A stretch of 64,000 bases of DNA. It comes from Plantactinospora sp039889035. Its GTDB lineage: Bacteria; Actinomycetota; Actinomycetes; Mycobacteriales; Micromonosporaceae. Positions 17,974-27,300 of this stretch are shown one piece after another. The position numbers and the translations under genes were made by a program. Within the stretch, counting starts at the first letter, position 1. Each line of letters opens with the position of its first letter. The stretch is taken from contig JBDQQY010000004.1 in NCBI GenBank assembly GCA_039889035.1, forward strand, positions 62,001-126,000, read 5' to 3'. The notes under the pieces are model-generated. The model had not been told where the DNA came from and searched no databases. It was given only the letters and a program-made list of their open reading frames with translations.

Positions 17974-18012
17974 CGATAATTTTCACTGGCCGACGCGATG
18001 ACGTAAATTTTC
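17974..18012 (-). promoter_or_regulatory. Two 11-bp A/T-rich direct repeats upstream of the amidase
   Basis: CGATAATTTTC (17974-17984) and CGTAAATTTTC (18002-18012) are 28 bases apart start to start, in otherwise GC-rich DNA 130-170 bases before the amidase ATG. They may be a promoter with a paired operator. Confidence 0.35.
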
Positions 18013-18139
18013 GACATCAGGTCGCGTCGATGTCAAGACCCGTTCCTCCGGGGCGTACCCCGGGCCCGGGACGGTGCGCGGGATTCCGCTCCCGGGGGCC
18101 GGAACCGCCGCGGCTGCGGTCTCCGGCCCCCGGCTCGGG

Positions 18140-18736
18140 CTACCCCTGCTCGGTCATCGGCTGCTCGCCGGGCAGCGCGGTGCGTCCGAAGACGATCCGG
18201 GCGTACGAGCGGAAGTCGAGCGGGATCGGGACCCCGACCGAGCAGTTGCCGTTCGCGGTGCAGTTGCCGGGTGACTCGATGGTCTCGACCTCCGCGTCGG
18301 GACCGGTCTCCATGAAGATCACCCGGCCGACCTTCTCCGCCGGTACCGGAGCGACGGTGATCTCGATGTCGAGACCGTGCTTCTTCAGTTCGGCCTGGTA
18401 GCGGGCGGGGTCGGCGGTTGGGTCCACGATTGTGACGACGATGTGGTCGGCCTCGGGGACGATCGACAGCGCGTGCGCGACCGGCCGCAGCGACGGGGCC
18501 GGGCTCGCCGGCCCGCCCGGCGCGGTGCCGGCCGGTCCGGTCGGGGCGACCTGGGCCGGCCCCGGGTCGGCGGGGTCGCCGGGCATGGCGAGGGCGAAGA
18601 CCGCGACCAGTGCGCCGAGGGCGGCGACGGTCGGCACCGCGAAGGAGAGCCGGTAGCGGGCGAACCAGGACCCGGAACGGTCCGGGGTACGGACCGGTGC
18701 CGGCTCGGTGGTCGAGGGGCGGCCAGCCCCTCCCAC
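18140..18736 (-). CDS. Membrane protein downstream of ECF sigma gene, probably N-terminally truncated
   Basis: 198 residues from a GTG at 18736. One membrane helix (FAVPTVAALGALVAVFALAMPG) follows a 35-residue Pro/Arg-rich N-terminus. An extracytoplasmic part has HIVVTIVDPTADPARYQAELKKHG and ends with a small Cys pair (NCTANGNC). Proteins of this shape follow ECF sigma genes in actinobacteria and are thought to modulate them. The start lies inside the frame of the sigma gene at the point where sigma homology stops, so its natural N-terminus was probably lost in the same deletion. The true start, if any, is uncertain. Confidence 0.6.
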   Translation of the reverse strand: MGGAGRPSTTEPAPVRTPDRSGSWFARYRLSFAVPTVAALGALVAVFALAMPGDPADPGPAQVAPTGPAGTAPGGPASPAPSLRPVAHALSIVPEADHIVVTIVDPTADPARYQAELKKHGLDIEITVAPVPAEKVGRVIFMETGPDAEVETIESPGNCTANGNCSVGVPIPLDFRSYARIVFGRTALPGEQPMTEQG

Positions 18737-19137
18737 GCCACGAGCCGCAGCAGTTCCCGGTCGGCCTCGGAGAGGGACCGGAACGCCCGACCGATCTCAT
18801 CGGGTACTTCCGGTTGGACGACCTCGGTCCGGGCGAGTTCGTGGCGCAGCCGAGCCGCGAGGTCGGCGCGGCGCCGTACGCTCCGGTGGTGGTTCGCCAG
18901 CACGTTGCGGGCCACCCCGAAGAGCCACAGTCTGGCCTGCTCCGTCGGGATCTCGCCGATCCGTCGCCACGCCACGAGGAAGGTGTCCGCCACCACGTCG
19001 GCGGCGGCCTCGGGGCGGTCACACCGGCGCAGTGCGAAGTTGAGCAGATCCTGGTAGCAGGCCCGGTAGAGGCCCTCGAACCGGGCGGTGGCGTCGTGCG
19101 GGTCGTCGCTGGACGAGATGGGTGCGGCGCGGGCCAA
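18385..19137 (-). pseudogene. ECF sigma-70 factor missing region 4.2
   Basis: The start is a TTG with GGGAG five bases upstream. Region 2 is normal (FEGLYRACYQDLLNFALRR, DVVADTFLVAWRRIGEIP, WLFGVARNVLANHHRS). The beginning of region 4 (RSLSEADRELLRLVAWEGL) is present. Homology then stops at about 18725, and the -35-binding helix-turn-helix is absent. The frame continues for about 115 codons to 18385 as an Arg/Pro/Ser-rich tail that is the out-of-frame reading of the next gene. The simplest reading is an internal deletion joining the two genes. A protein without region 4.2 should not work as a normal sigma factor. Confidence 0.7.
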
Positions 19138-19291
19138 CGGAACTCCCTTGGACGGTCCGGCGCCGGGCGGGGATGCCCGACATCGGGAACGTGTCCGCGT
19201 GCCGCCCGCTATTTCAGCCGATTTTCGCCCGTGTCGGCTCCGCCGGCCGTGAACTCGCCGGCCCGGTCGACGCGCCGGCCGTACCGGCGGC

Positions 19292-22078
19292 TCAGCCGGT
19301 GTTGCGCATGCCGGCGGCGATGCCGTTGACGGTGGTGAGCAGGGCCCGTTCCAGCGCCGTACCGTCGCCGGGAGCGCGCCGGCCGCCCGGAGCGGTGGCC
19401 ACGGCCCGGCCGGCGGCGCCCGAGTCGCGGTACTGCCGCAGCAGCGCCACCTGGAGGTGGTGCAGCGGCTCCAGGTAGGTGTCCCGGACGGCGAGGGTGC
19501 GTTGCAGCACCGGGGAGTTCTCCAGCAGCGCCGGGGAGGCGGTGATCGCCAGCACCTCCTGCTTGGTCAGCTCGTACTCCGCCTCGATCATGTGGAAGAT
19601 CGGGTGCAGCGGCTCCGGGACCAGGGTCTCGACGTACCGGCGGGCGATGTTCAGGTCGGTCTTGCTCAGCATCATCTCGACGTTCGACAGGAACGTGCCG
19701 AAGAAGTGCCAGGCCCGGTGCATCTCGGACAGGATGTCGGCCATCCCGGCCTCGCGGGCGGCGGCCAGCCCCGACCCGACGCCGAACCAGCCGGGGACGA
19801 TCTGCCGGGTCTGGGTCCAGCCGAAGACCCACGGGATGGCGCGCAGCCCGGCCAGCCCCGCCCCGGTGTTCGGCCGCTTCGCCGGTCGGGAGCCGATGTT
19901 GAGCGCGCCGAGCAGCTCGGTCGGGGTGGAGGCCCAGAAGTACGCCGGCAGGTCCGGATTCTCCACCAGCGACCGGTACCGCCGGTAGGCGGCACCGGAG
20001 ACCACGTCCATGGTGGCGTCCCAGCGGTCCAGCGCCTCGGCGGGCTGCCGGGGCGTGGTGTGCAGCAGCGTGCTCTGCAACACCGCCGCCAGGGTCAGCT
20101 CCAGGTTCTCCCGGGCCAGCGAGGGCAGGGTGTACTTGTCGGAGATGACCTCACCCTGCTCGGTCACCTTGATCTCGCCGTCCAGCGTGCCGTACGGCTG
20201 GGCGAGGATCGCCTCGTGGGTGGGACCGCCGCCCCGGCCGACCGTACCGCCCCGGCCGTGGAAGAGCCGCAGCCGTACGTTGTGCCGGGCGGCCACGTCC
20301 CGCAGCGCGCGCTGGGCCCGGTGGATGGACCACTGCGAGGTGGTGATCCCGGCCTCCTTGTTGGAGTCGGAGTAGCCGAGCATCACCTCCTGCACGTCGC
20401 CCCGGGCCGCCACGATCGCCCGGTACGCCGGCAGCGACAGCATCTCGTCGAGGAGTTCGCCGCCGGCGTCCAGCTCGGCCGGGGTCTCCAGCAGCGGCAC
20501 GAAGCCGATCCGGGCCCGGCCGGTGTGTACGTCGACCAGCCCGGCCTCCCGGGCCAGCACCACGGCGGCGAGTACGTCGTCCACGCCGAGCGTCATCGAG
20601 ATGATGTACGACTCGATCACCTCGACGCCGAACCGTTCCTGCACCTCGCGGACGGTGCCGAAGACGTCGAAGGTCTTCCGGGCCGCCTCGGTCAACGGAG
20701 TGTCCATGGTGGAGAGCGGGCGGCGGCCGGCCAGTTCCTCGGCGAGCAGCTTGGTCCGCTCGGTCCGGCTCAGCGACGCGTAGTCCGGCACCTCGCCGAC
20801 CTGTGTGTAGAACTGGGAGAGCACCACGTGGTGCGCCTCGGCGTGCTCCCGGATGTCCATCGTCGCCAGGTGCGGCCCGAAGGCGGCGACGGTGCGGATC
20901 GCCGAGGCGAGCCGGCCGACGGCGGTGAGCTGGCCGGAGTTGCGGGCCAGCGAGGCGCGCATCAGCTCCAGGTCGGCGAGCAGGTCGGCGGAGCCCCGGT
21001 AGTCCCGCCCCGGCACGTGCGGGGTGCCCTGGTTGAGCCGGCGCCGGGTGTTGGCCAGCTTGGCCCGGACGCACCGGGCCTTGAGCCGGTACGGCTCCTC
21101 GGCGTTGACCCGGCGGAACCGGGGGGCCACCTCGGGGAGCGCGTCCAGGTCCTTGGCGAGGCTGGCGCTCAGGTCGAGGCTGACCCCGCGCAACCGGCGG
21201 GAGACCGAGATCTCGTTGATCAGCGCCTCCATCGCCGCCTCGGTGGCCTGGATGCCGTGCTCGTGCTGGATCAGCAGCACGTCCCGGGTGACCTGCGGGG
21301 TGACGAAGGGGTTGCCGTCCCGGTCGCCGCCGATCCAGGTGCCGAAGGTCAGCGGCCGGGCGGTCGGCGCGGTCTCCACGCCCAGTCCGCGCAACGTGTC
21401 GGCCAGGTCGTCGAGCACCTGCGGGGCCGCCTCGGCGTAGAGATCGCGGAGGTAGTAGATGGCGTTGCGGGCCTCGTCGGTCGGGTCCGGCCGGTCGAGC
21501 CGCAGCTCGTCGGTCTGCCAGAGCAGGTCGAGCAGCTCGGCGAGGCGGCGGCTGGCCGGGCCCTCGTCGCTGGCCCCGTAGAGGATCGCGGCGGCGGCCT
21601 CGGCGTCGAGTTCGTCGGCGACGGCGCGCAGCTTGGAGAGGATCGACCGGCGGGCCGCCTCGGTGGGGTGGGCGGTGAAGACCGGCCGGACGGAGAGCCG
21701 GCGGGCGACCGAGGCGATCTCCTCGGGTGGCACCCCGCGCTCCCGGATCAGCCGGGCGGCCTGGTCGAGCCAGCCGCCGTGCACGGCCCGCTGTCGGCGC
21801 AGGTCCCGGGACCGGTGCACCTGCTCGGTGATGTTGGCCAGGTGGAAGTAGGTGGAGAAGGCCCGGGCCAGCTTGGTGCCGGTGGTCACATCCATCGCGC
21901 CGAGCCGCTGGGCGGCGGCCTCCGCGTCGTGCCGGACCAGCGCGCGGACCTCCTCGACCAGGTCGAGCAGGGGCGGGCCCTCCTGGCGGGCCAGCGTCTG
22001 GCCGAGGAGCTTGCCGAGCCGGCGGATGTCGGCCCGCAGCGCGGCGTCGGGCCCGTCGTGATCATGCTGGTCGGTCAC
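19292..22078 (-). CDS. ppc: Phosphoenolpyruvate carboxylase
   Basis: 928 residues, full length for the bacterial enzyme. It adds bicarbonate to PEP to give oxaloacetate, feeding the TCA cycle. Catalytic H137 lies in FTAHPTEAARRSI. Further signatures are GGDRDGNPFVTP, the VMLGYSDSNKEAG loop and LFHGRGGTVGRGGGPTH, and the protein ends GIAAGMRNTG, the usual allosteric C-terminus. The GTG at 22078 has AAGGAG six bases before it. The gene is divergent from the S66 peptidase, with an 8-bp inverted repeat between them. Confidence 0.97.
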   Translation of the reverse strand: MTDQHDHDGPDAALRADIRRLGKLLGQTLARQEGPPLLDLVEEVRALVRHDAEAAAQRLGAMDVTTGTKLARAFSTYFHLANITEQVHRSRDLRRQRAVHGGWLDQAARLIRERGVPPEEIASVARRLSVRPVFTAHPTEAARRSILSKLRAVADELDAEAAAAILYGASDEGPASRRLAELLDLLWQTDELRLDRPDPTDEARNAIYYLRDLYAEAAPQVLDDLADTLRGLGVETAPTARPLTFGTWIGGDRDGNPFVTPQVTRDVLLIQHEHGIQATEAAMEALINEISVSRRLRGVSLDLSASLAKDLDALPEVAPRFRRVNAEEPYRLKARCVRAKLANTRRRLNQGTPHVPGRDYRGSADLLADLELMRASLARNSGQLTAVGRLASAIRTVAAFGPHLATMDIREHAEAHHVVLSQFYTQVGEVPDYASLSRTERTKLLAEELAGRRPLSTMDTPLTEAARKTFDVFGTVREVQERFGVEVIESYIISMTLGVDDVLAAVVLAREAGLVDVHTGRARIGFVPLLETPAELDAGGELLDEMLSLPAYRAIVAARGDVQEVMLGYSDSNKEAGITTSQWSIHRAQRALRDVAARHNVRLRLFHGRGGTVGRGGGPTHEAILAQPYGTLDGEIKVTEQGEVISDKYTLPSLARENLELTLAAVLQSTLLHTTPRQPAEALDRWDATMDVVSGAAYRRYRSLVENPDLPAYFWASTPTELLGALNIGSRPAKRPNTGAGLAGLRAIPWVFGWTQTRQIVPGWFGVGSGLAAAREAGMADILSEMHRAWHFFGTFLSNVEMMLSKTDLNIARRYVETLVPEPLHPIFHMIEAEYELTKQEVLAITASPALLENSPVLQRTLAVRDTYLEPLHHLQVALLRQYRDSGAAGRAVATAPGGRRAPGDGTALERALLTTVNGIAAGMRNTG

Positions 22079-22153
22079 CGTGCGCTCCTTGATCGAGTAC
22101 GGAGGACAGCGTTGTCCGACACCGTGGATGTTATCGGCGGCCGGTCCCGGAAC

Positions 22154-22183
22154 GCTAACGAGGCTTGTGCCGTGATCGTTAGC
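22154..22183. promoter_or_regulatory. 8-bp inverted repeat between ppc and S66 peptidase
   Basis: GCTAACGA (22154-22161) and TCGTTAGC (22176-22183) are exact reverse complements. Their centres are 22 bases apart, two helical turns. It lies 76 bases upstream of ppc and 47 upstream of the peptidase gene, so one dimeric or tetrameric regulator could act on both. Confidence 0.5.
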
Positions 22184-22229
22184 TTGCTCACGCCCCGCCC
22201 GCGCGCTGCCCCGCGACTAGCCTGTCGGC

Positions 22230-23285
22230 ATGCCCGAGCCGTCCGGTCCGATGCCGCACTACCCGCCGAAGCCCCGCCCGGGGGACCGGGTCGCGGTGGT
22301 CTCGCCCTCGGCCGGCCTGCCGGGGCTCTTCCCCGAGGTGTACGAGCTGGGCCTGCGTCGGCTGCGCGCCGAGTTCGACCTGGTCCCGGTCGAGTATCCG
22401 ACCACCCGGGCGCTGGACGCCGACCCCCGGGGGCGGGCCCGGGACCTCACCGCCGCCTTCGCGGACCCGTCGATCACGGCGGTGCTGGCCACCATCGGCG
22501 GCGAGGACCAGATCACCGTCGTCCCGCACCTGGACGACGCGGTGCTCCGGGCCAACCCGAAGCCGTTCTTCGGCTACTCGGACAACACCAACCTGCTGGC
22601 CCACCTCTTCGACCTGGGCGTGGTCGCCTATCACGGCGGTTCGGTGATGGTGCACCTCGGCCGGGGCGGCGCGGCGCATCCGGTGACGGTGGAATCGCTG
22701 CGTACGGCGCTGTTCGGCGGCGGCTGGCACGAGCTTGCCGAGGTCGCCGAATACACGGACGAGCCCGGCGACTGGCGTGACCCGGCCGGGCTGGACCGGG
22801 CCCCGACGATGTTCCCGGCCTCCGGCCGGCGCTGGTACGGCCCGGAGCGGCTGGTCGAGGGGCGGGTCTGGGGCGGCAACCTGGAGGTGCTCTCCTGGCT
22901 GCTCCGGGCCGGCCGGATCGGCCCGAACGGGGCGTACGCCGGCTGCGTGCTGCTGATCGAGACCTCCGAGGAACTGCCCCCGGACGTCGAGGTGTACCGG
23001 ATCCTGCGGGACATGGGCGAGCGCGGGCTGCTCGGCGGCTTTCCCGCCGTACTGGTCGGCCGGGCGAAGGCCTGGGATTTCGCCCGCCGGCACACCCCGG
23101 AGCAGAAGCGGGTCTACGCCGACGCCCAGCGGGCCGCCGTGCGCCGGGCCTGCGCCGAGTACGCCCCCGACGCGGTACTCGTCTTCGACCTGGAGATCGG
23201 GCACACCGACCCGCAGCTCGTCGTCCCGTACGGCGGCGAGGTCCGCCTCGACGCGGCGGCGAGGCGGATCAGCGTCCGCTACTGA
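22230..23285 (+). CDS. S66-family peptidase (LD-carboxypeptidase / MccF-like)
   Basis: 351 residues, cytoplasmic. The catalytic triad of the S66 family is visible: Ser117 in GYSDNT, Glu219 in WGGNLEVL and His325 in EIGHTDPQ. The N-terminal PRPGDRVAVVSPSAG is the usual opening of the family. Members either recycle peptidoglycan tetrapeptides or cleave peptidyl-nucleotide toxins such as microcin C. The AIGG-type loop here reads LATIGGEDQI. No microcin cluster is nearby, so housekeeping recycling or detoxification of a foreign compound are both open. Confidence 0.88.
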   Translation: MPEPSGPMPHYPPKPRPGDRVAVVSPSAGLPGLFPEVYELGLRRLRAEFDLVPVEYPTTRALDADPRGRARDLTAAFADPSITAVLATIGGEDQITVVPHLDDAVLRANPKPFFGYSDNTNLLAHLFDLGVVAYHGGSVMVHLGRGGAAHPVTVESLRTALFGGGWHELAEVAEYTDEPGDWRDPAGLDRAPTMFPASGRRWYGPERLVEGRVWGGNLEVLSWLLRAGRIGPNGAYAGCVLLIETSEELPPDVEVYRILRDMGERGLLGGFPAVLVGRAKAWDFARRHTPEQKRVYADAQRAAVRRACAEYAPDAVLVFDLEIGHTDPQLVVPYGGEVRLDAAARRISVRY

Positions 23286-23333
23286 CCGGCGGCTGCCGGG
23301 TGCCGGGCTCTCGGGCGCTCGGCGGCCGCCCGG

Positions 23334-24131
23334 TCAGCGTCCGGCGGCCTCGACGGTGCGCTGGATGCCGTCGAGCAGCAGGCGCAGCCCGAACCGGTAG
23401 GCGTCGGCCATCGCCTCGGGGGTGTCGACGAAGCCGCCGGCCTCCCAGGTGCGGTTCATCGCCGGGTAGCGCTCGACGTCGAAGTGCTCCGCCCAGAACG
23501 AGTCCCGGTCCGACCACCACTCGTCGGTCGACTGCCCGGTGGCCCGCTCCAGTTGGTCGGTCTCGGCCTGCTGCCGGGCGGCGGCGTCGACGAAGGTGAC
23601 GATCGCGTTCGCGGCGGCGGCCGTCTGCCGGGCCGGCAGGCCGAGGTCGGTCAGCGCCGCCAGCAGGTACTCCTGCTGGGCGAGCAGTCCCGGCCCGAGG
23701 GGTGGGCGGACGGTGGAGACCTCGCGGAGCCACGGGTGGCGCAGGTACATCGCCAGGGTCCGCTCGGCGTACAGCTCGATCCCGGTCCGCCAGCCGGTCC
23801 GGCGTACGTCGTCCGGGCCGGGAAGGTCGCGTTCGGCCATCACCCCGTCGACCATCAGGTCGATCAACTCGGCCTTGCCCGGGACGTACGTGTAGAGCGA
23901 CATCGTGCCGACGCCGAGTTCCTCGGCGACCCGGGCCATCGACATGGTGGCCAGGCCCTCCCGGTCGGCGAAGGCGATCGCGCCCTGCCGGATCTGCCGC
24001 ACCGTCAACCGGGGAGGGCGGCCCCGAGCGGGTTTGCCGGCAGTTCCCGGCGAGCCGGGCGACGGCTGGGCGGTCCAGAGCAACGCCAGGGTACGGTCGG
24101 GATCCCCGCCGCCGCTGCGCTCCACCGGCAT
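23334..24131 (-). CDS. TetR-family regulator with tetracycline-repressor-type C-terminus
   Basis: 265 residues from the ATG at 24131 (GAGGAGG six bases upstream); an open frame extends further upstream but has no ribosome site. The HTH lies at about 36-82: RLTVRQIRQGAIAFADREGL, MSMARVAEELGVGTMSLYTY. The C-terminal part (GWRTGIELYAERTLAMYLRHPWL) is the TetR_C type seen in regulators of efflux pumps and oxidoreductases. No obvious target gene is adjacent, as mfd is housekeeping. Autoregulation through the inverted repeat upstream is likely. Confidence 0.9.
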   Translation of the reverse strand: MPVERSGGGDPDRTLALLWTAQPSPGSPGTAGKPARGRPPRLTVRQIRQGAIAFADREGLATMSMARVAEELGVGTMSLYTYVPGKAELIDLMVDGVMAERDLPGPDDVRRTGWRTGIELYAERTLAMYLRHPWLREVSTVRPPLGPGLLAQQEYLLAALTDLGLPARQTAAAANAIVTFVDAAARQQAETDQLERATGQSTDEWWSDRDSFWAEHFDVERYPAMNRTWEAGGFVDTPEAMADAYRFGLRLLLDGIQRTVEAAGR

Positions 24132-24146
24132 CGTCCGCCTCCTCTC

Positions 24147-24177
24147 GGGTACGGCCCGAATGTTACTTCCCGTACCC
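24147..24177. promoter_or_regulatory. Inverted repeat upstream of the TetR gene
   Basis: GGGTACGG (24147-24154) and CCGTACCC (24170-24177) are exact reverse complements with a 15-base spacer, 16 bases before the TetR ATG. This is a plausible autoregulatory operator. Confidence 0.5.
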
Positions 24178-24335
24178 AATACGCGAATGGTCGGCCGGTA
24201 TGCCGGCCGGCGACCGGCTCGGGTACCGGCCGTGGCCCGGGGTTTGTCGGACTCAGGGGATAGGCTTGACGACGGCGTTGAGGAGGGGCCTCCCGGCATG
24301 GCAACGCTCCGGGTCCTGCCTCACCCCGCACCCCC

Positions 24336-24350
24336 CGCCCGGATCGGGCG
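24336..24350 (+). promoter_or_regulatory. Small GC hairpin in the mfd leader
   Basis: CGCCCG and CGGGCG around a GAT loop, with partly matching C and G runs outside. It is 43 bases before the chosen mfd start and may be an attenuator or just a stable leader structure. Confidence 0.3.
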
Positions 24351-24392
24351 TGGGGCACTTTCCGCGTGCCCATCTGCAAGGTTGTGATCTGC

Positions 24393-27300
24393 GTGCTCAC
24401 CGGTCTGCTCACCGCCGCGCTCCGCGATCCCGCGCTGGCCCGGGCCCGCTCGTTGGCCCGCACCGGCGGCGCGGACGCCGACGGGCTCGACCTCACCGCC
24501 CCGCCCGCGCTGCGGCCCTTCCTGGTCGCCGCCGTGGCCGCGGGCGAGGAGGCGGGCGGCGCCGCGCGCCCGGTGCTCGCCGTCACCGCCACCACCCGGG
24601 AGGCCGACGACCTGGCCGGCGCGCTGGGCAGCCTGCTGCCGCCGGAGCAGGTCGTGGTCTACCCGGCCTGGGAGACCCTGCCGCACGAGCGGCTCTCGCC
24701 CCGCTCCGACACCGTCGGCCGGCGGCTCGGCGTGCTGCGCCGGCTGGCCCACCCCGAGCTCGCCGAGCATGCCGGCCCGGTCCGGGTGGTCGTCGCCCCG
24801 GTCCGCTCGGTGTTGCAGCCGCAGCTCAAGGGGCTGGGCGACCTGGAGCCGGTCCGGCTCGCCGCCGGGGCCGAGGCCGGGCTGGAGGAGACCGCCCGCC
24901 GGCTCACCGACCTGGCGTACGCCCGGGTGGACCTGGTCACCAAGCGCGGGGAGTACGCCGTCCGGGGCGGCATCCTGGACGTCTTCCCGCCCACCGACGA
25001 GCACCCGTCCCGGGTCGAGTTCTGGGGCGACGAGGTGGAGGAGATCCGCACCTTCGCCGTCGCCGACCAGCGGACCATCGAGGCGGTGCCTGCGCTCTGG
25101 GCGCCGCCCTGCCGGGAGCTGCTGCTCACCGGGCCGGTCCGGCGGCGGGCCGCCGAGCTGGCCGAGCAGCACCCGGAGCTGGCCGAGATCCTGGACAAGC
25201 TCGCCGAGGGAATTCCGGTCGAGGGGATGGAGTCGCTCGCCCCGGCGCTGATCGGCGCGGACTCCCTCGAACTTCTGCTGCACTGCATGCCGGCCGGCAG
25301 CCACGTGCTGCTCTGCGACCCGGAACGGATCCGGACCCGGGCGCACGACCTGGTGCGTACCTCGGCGGAGTTCCTGGAGGCGAGCTGGGCCGCGGCCGCC
25401 GTCGGGGGCCAGGCCCCGGTGGACCTCGGCGCCGCCGCCTTCAAGACCCTGGCGGAGGTACGCGCCACCGCCGCCGCCCTGCGCCAGCCCTGGTGGTCGG
25501 CGTCGCCGTTCGGCCTGGTCGAGGCCGCTCCCGGTCCGGCCGCGACCGTTGAGCCGTGGGCGGTGGAGCCGGAGCCCGAGGTGACGGTGGTACCGGACAC
25601 CGGCGAGTCGGTGGCCCTGGCCGCCCAGCCGGTACCGCTCTACCACGGCGAGACGGACCGGGTGGTCGACGATCTCAAGCGCTGGGTCGGCGACGGCTGG
25701 GGGGTGGCGCTGGTCTTCGAGGGGCACGGGCCGGCGCAGCGCGCCGTCGAGGTGCTCCGGGACGCCGGGCTCGGCGCCGCGCTGACCGAGAGCGTGCCGA
25801 CCCCGCCGGCCGCCGGTGAGCTGGTGGTGGCCTGCGGCTCGCTCAACCACGGTTTCCTGGACACCGCGTCCCGGGTCGCGGTGGTGACCGGCAACGACAT
25901 CACCGGTGGCCGGGGTTCGTCGACCCGGGACATGCGCAAGATGCCGAGCCGGCGGCGCAACACCATCGACCCGCTGGAGCTGCGGGCCGGCGACTACGTC
26001 GTGCACGAGCAGCACGGCATCGGCCGGTACGTCGAGCTGGTCCAGCGCACCGTCAACGGCGCCGAGCGGGAATACCTGGTCATCGAGTACGCGGCCAGCA
26101 AGCGCGGCCAGCCCGGTGACCGGCTCTTCGTCCCCACCGACCAGCTCGACCAGCTCTCCCGATACGTCGGAGGCGAGGCGCCCACCCTGCACAAGATGGG
26201 CGGCGCCGAGTGGCAGAAGGCCAAGGCGCGGGCCCGCAAGGCGGTTCGGGAGATCGCCGCCCAGCTCGTCCAGCTCTACGCCGCCCGCAAGGCGTCCAAG
26301 GGGCACGCGTTCGCCCCGGACAGCCCGTGGCAGCGGGAGCTGGAGGACGCCTTCCCGTACACCGAGACGCCGGACCAGCTCGCGGCGATCGAGGAGGTCA
26401 AGCGGGACATGGAGCAGTCGGTCCCGATGGACCGGCTGATCTGCGGCGACGTCGGGTACGGCAAGACCGAGATCGCGGTCCGGGCCGCGTTCAAGGCGGT
26501 GCAGGACGGCAAGCAGGTGGCGGTGCTGGTCCCGACCACGCTGCTGGCCCAGCAGCACTACAACACCTTCGCCGAGCGGATGGGCCAGTTCCCGGTGCAG
26601 ATCCGGCAGCTCTCCCGGTTCCAGACGCCGAAGGAGGCCGAGCGGACCCTGGAGGCCGCCGCCGACGGCAGCGCGGACATCGTGATCGGTACGCACCGGC
26701 TGCTCCAGTCGGCGACCCGGTTCAAGCAGCTCGGCATGGTGGTGGTGGACGAGGAGCAGCGGTTCGGGGTGGAGCACAAGGAGCACCTGAAGACGCTGCG
26801 TACCGCCGTGGACGTGTTGACCATGTCGGCGACGCCGATCCCGCGGACCCTGGAGATGGCGATCACCGGCATCCGGGAGATGTCGACCATCGCCACCCCG
26901 CCGGAGGAGCGGCACCCGGTGTTGACCTTCGTCGGGGCGTACGACGACAAGCAGGTCGCCGCGGCGATCCACCGCGAGCTGCTCCGCGACGGCCAGGTCT
27001 TCTACCTGCACAACCGGGTCGAGTCGATCGACCGGGCGGCCCGGCGGATCCGGGAGCTGGTGCCGGAGGCCCGGGTCGCGGTGGCGCACGGCCAGATGGG
27101 CGAGGACGCCCTGGAGAAGGTCATGGTCGGCTTCTGGGAGAAGGAGTACGACGTCCTGGTCTGCACCACGATCGTGGAGTCCGGCATCGACATCCCGAAC
27201 GCCAACACCCTGATCGTGGAGCGGGCCGACCTGCTCGGGCTGGCCCAGTTGCACCAGATCCGGGGCCGGGTGGGCCGGGGCCGGGAGCGGGCGTACGCCT

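Noticed and set aside
19457..22780. A 1107-codon plus-strand frame opposite ppc
   Set aside because: Antisense shadow of ppc; no domain motif, and it runs through the ppc promoter and into the S66 gene out of frame.
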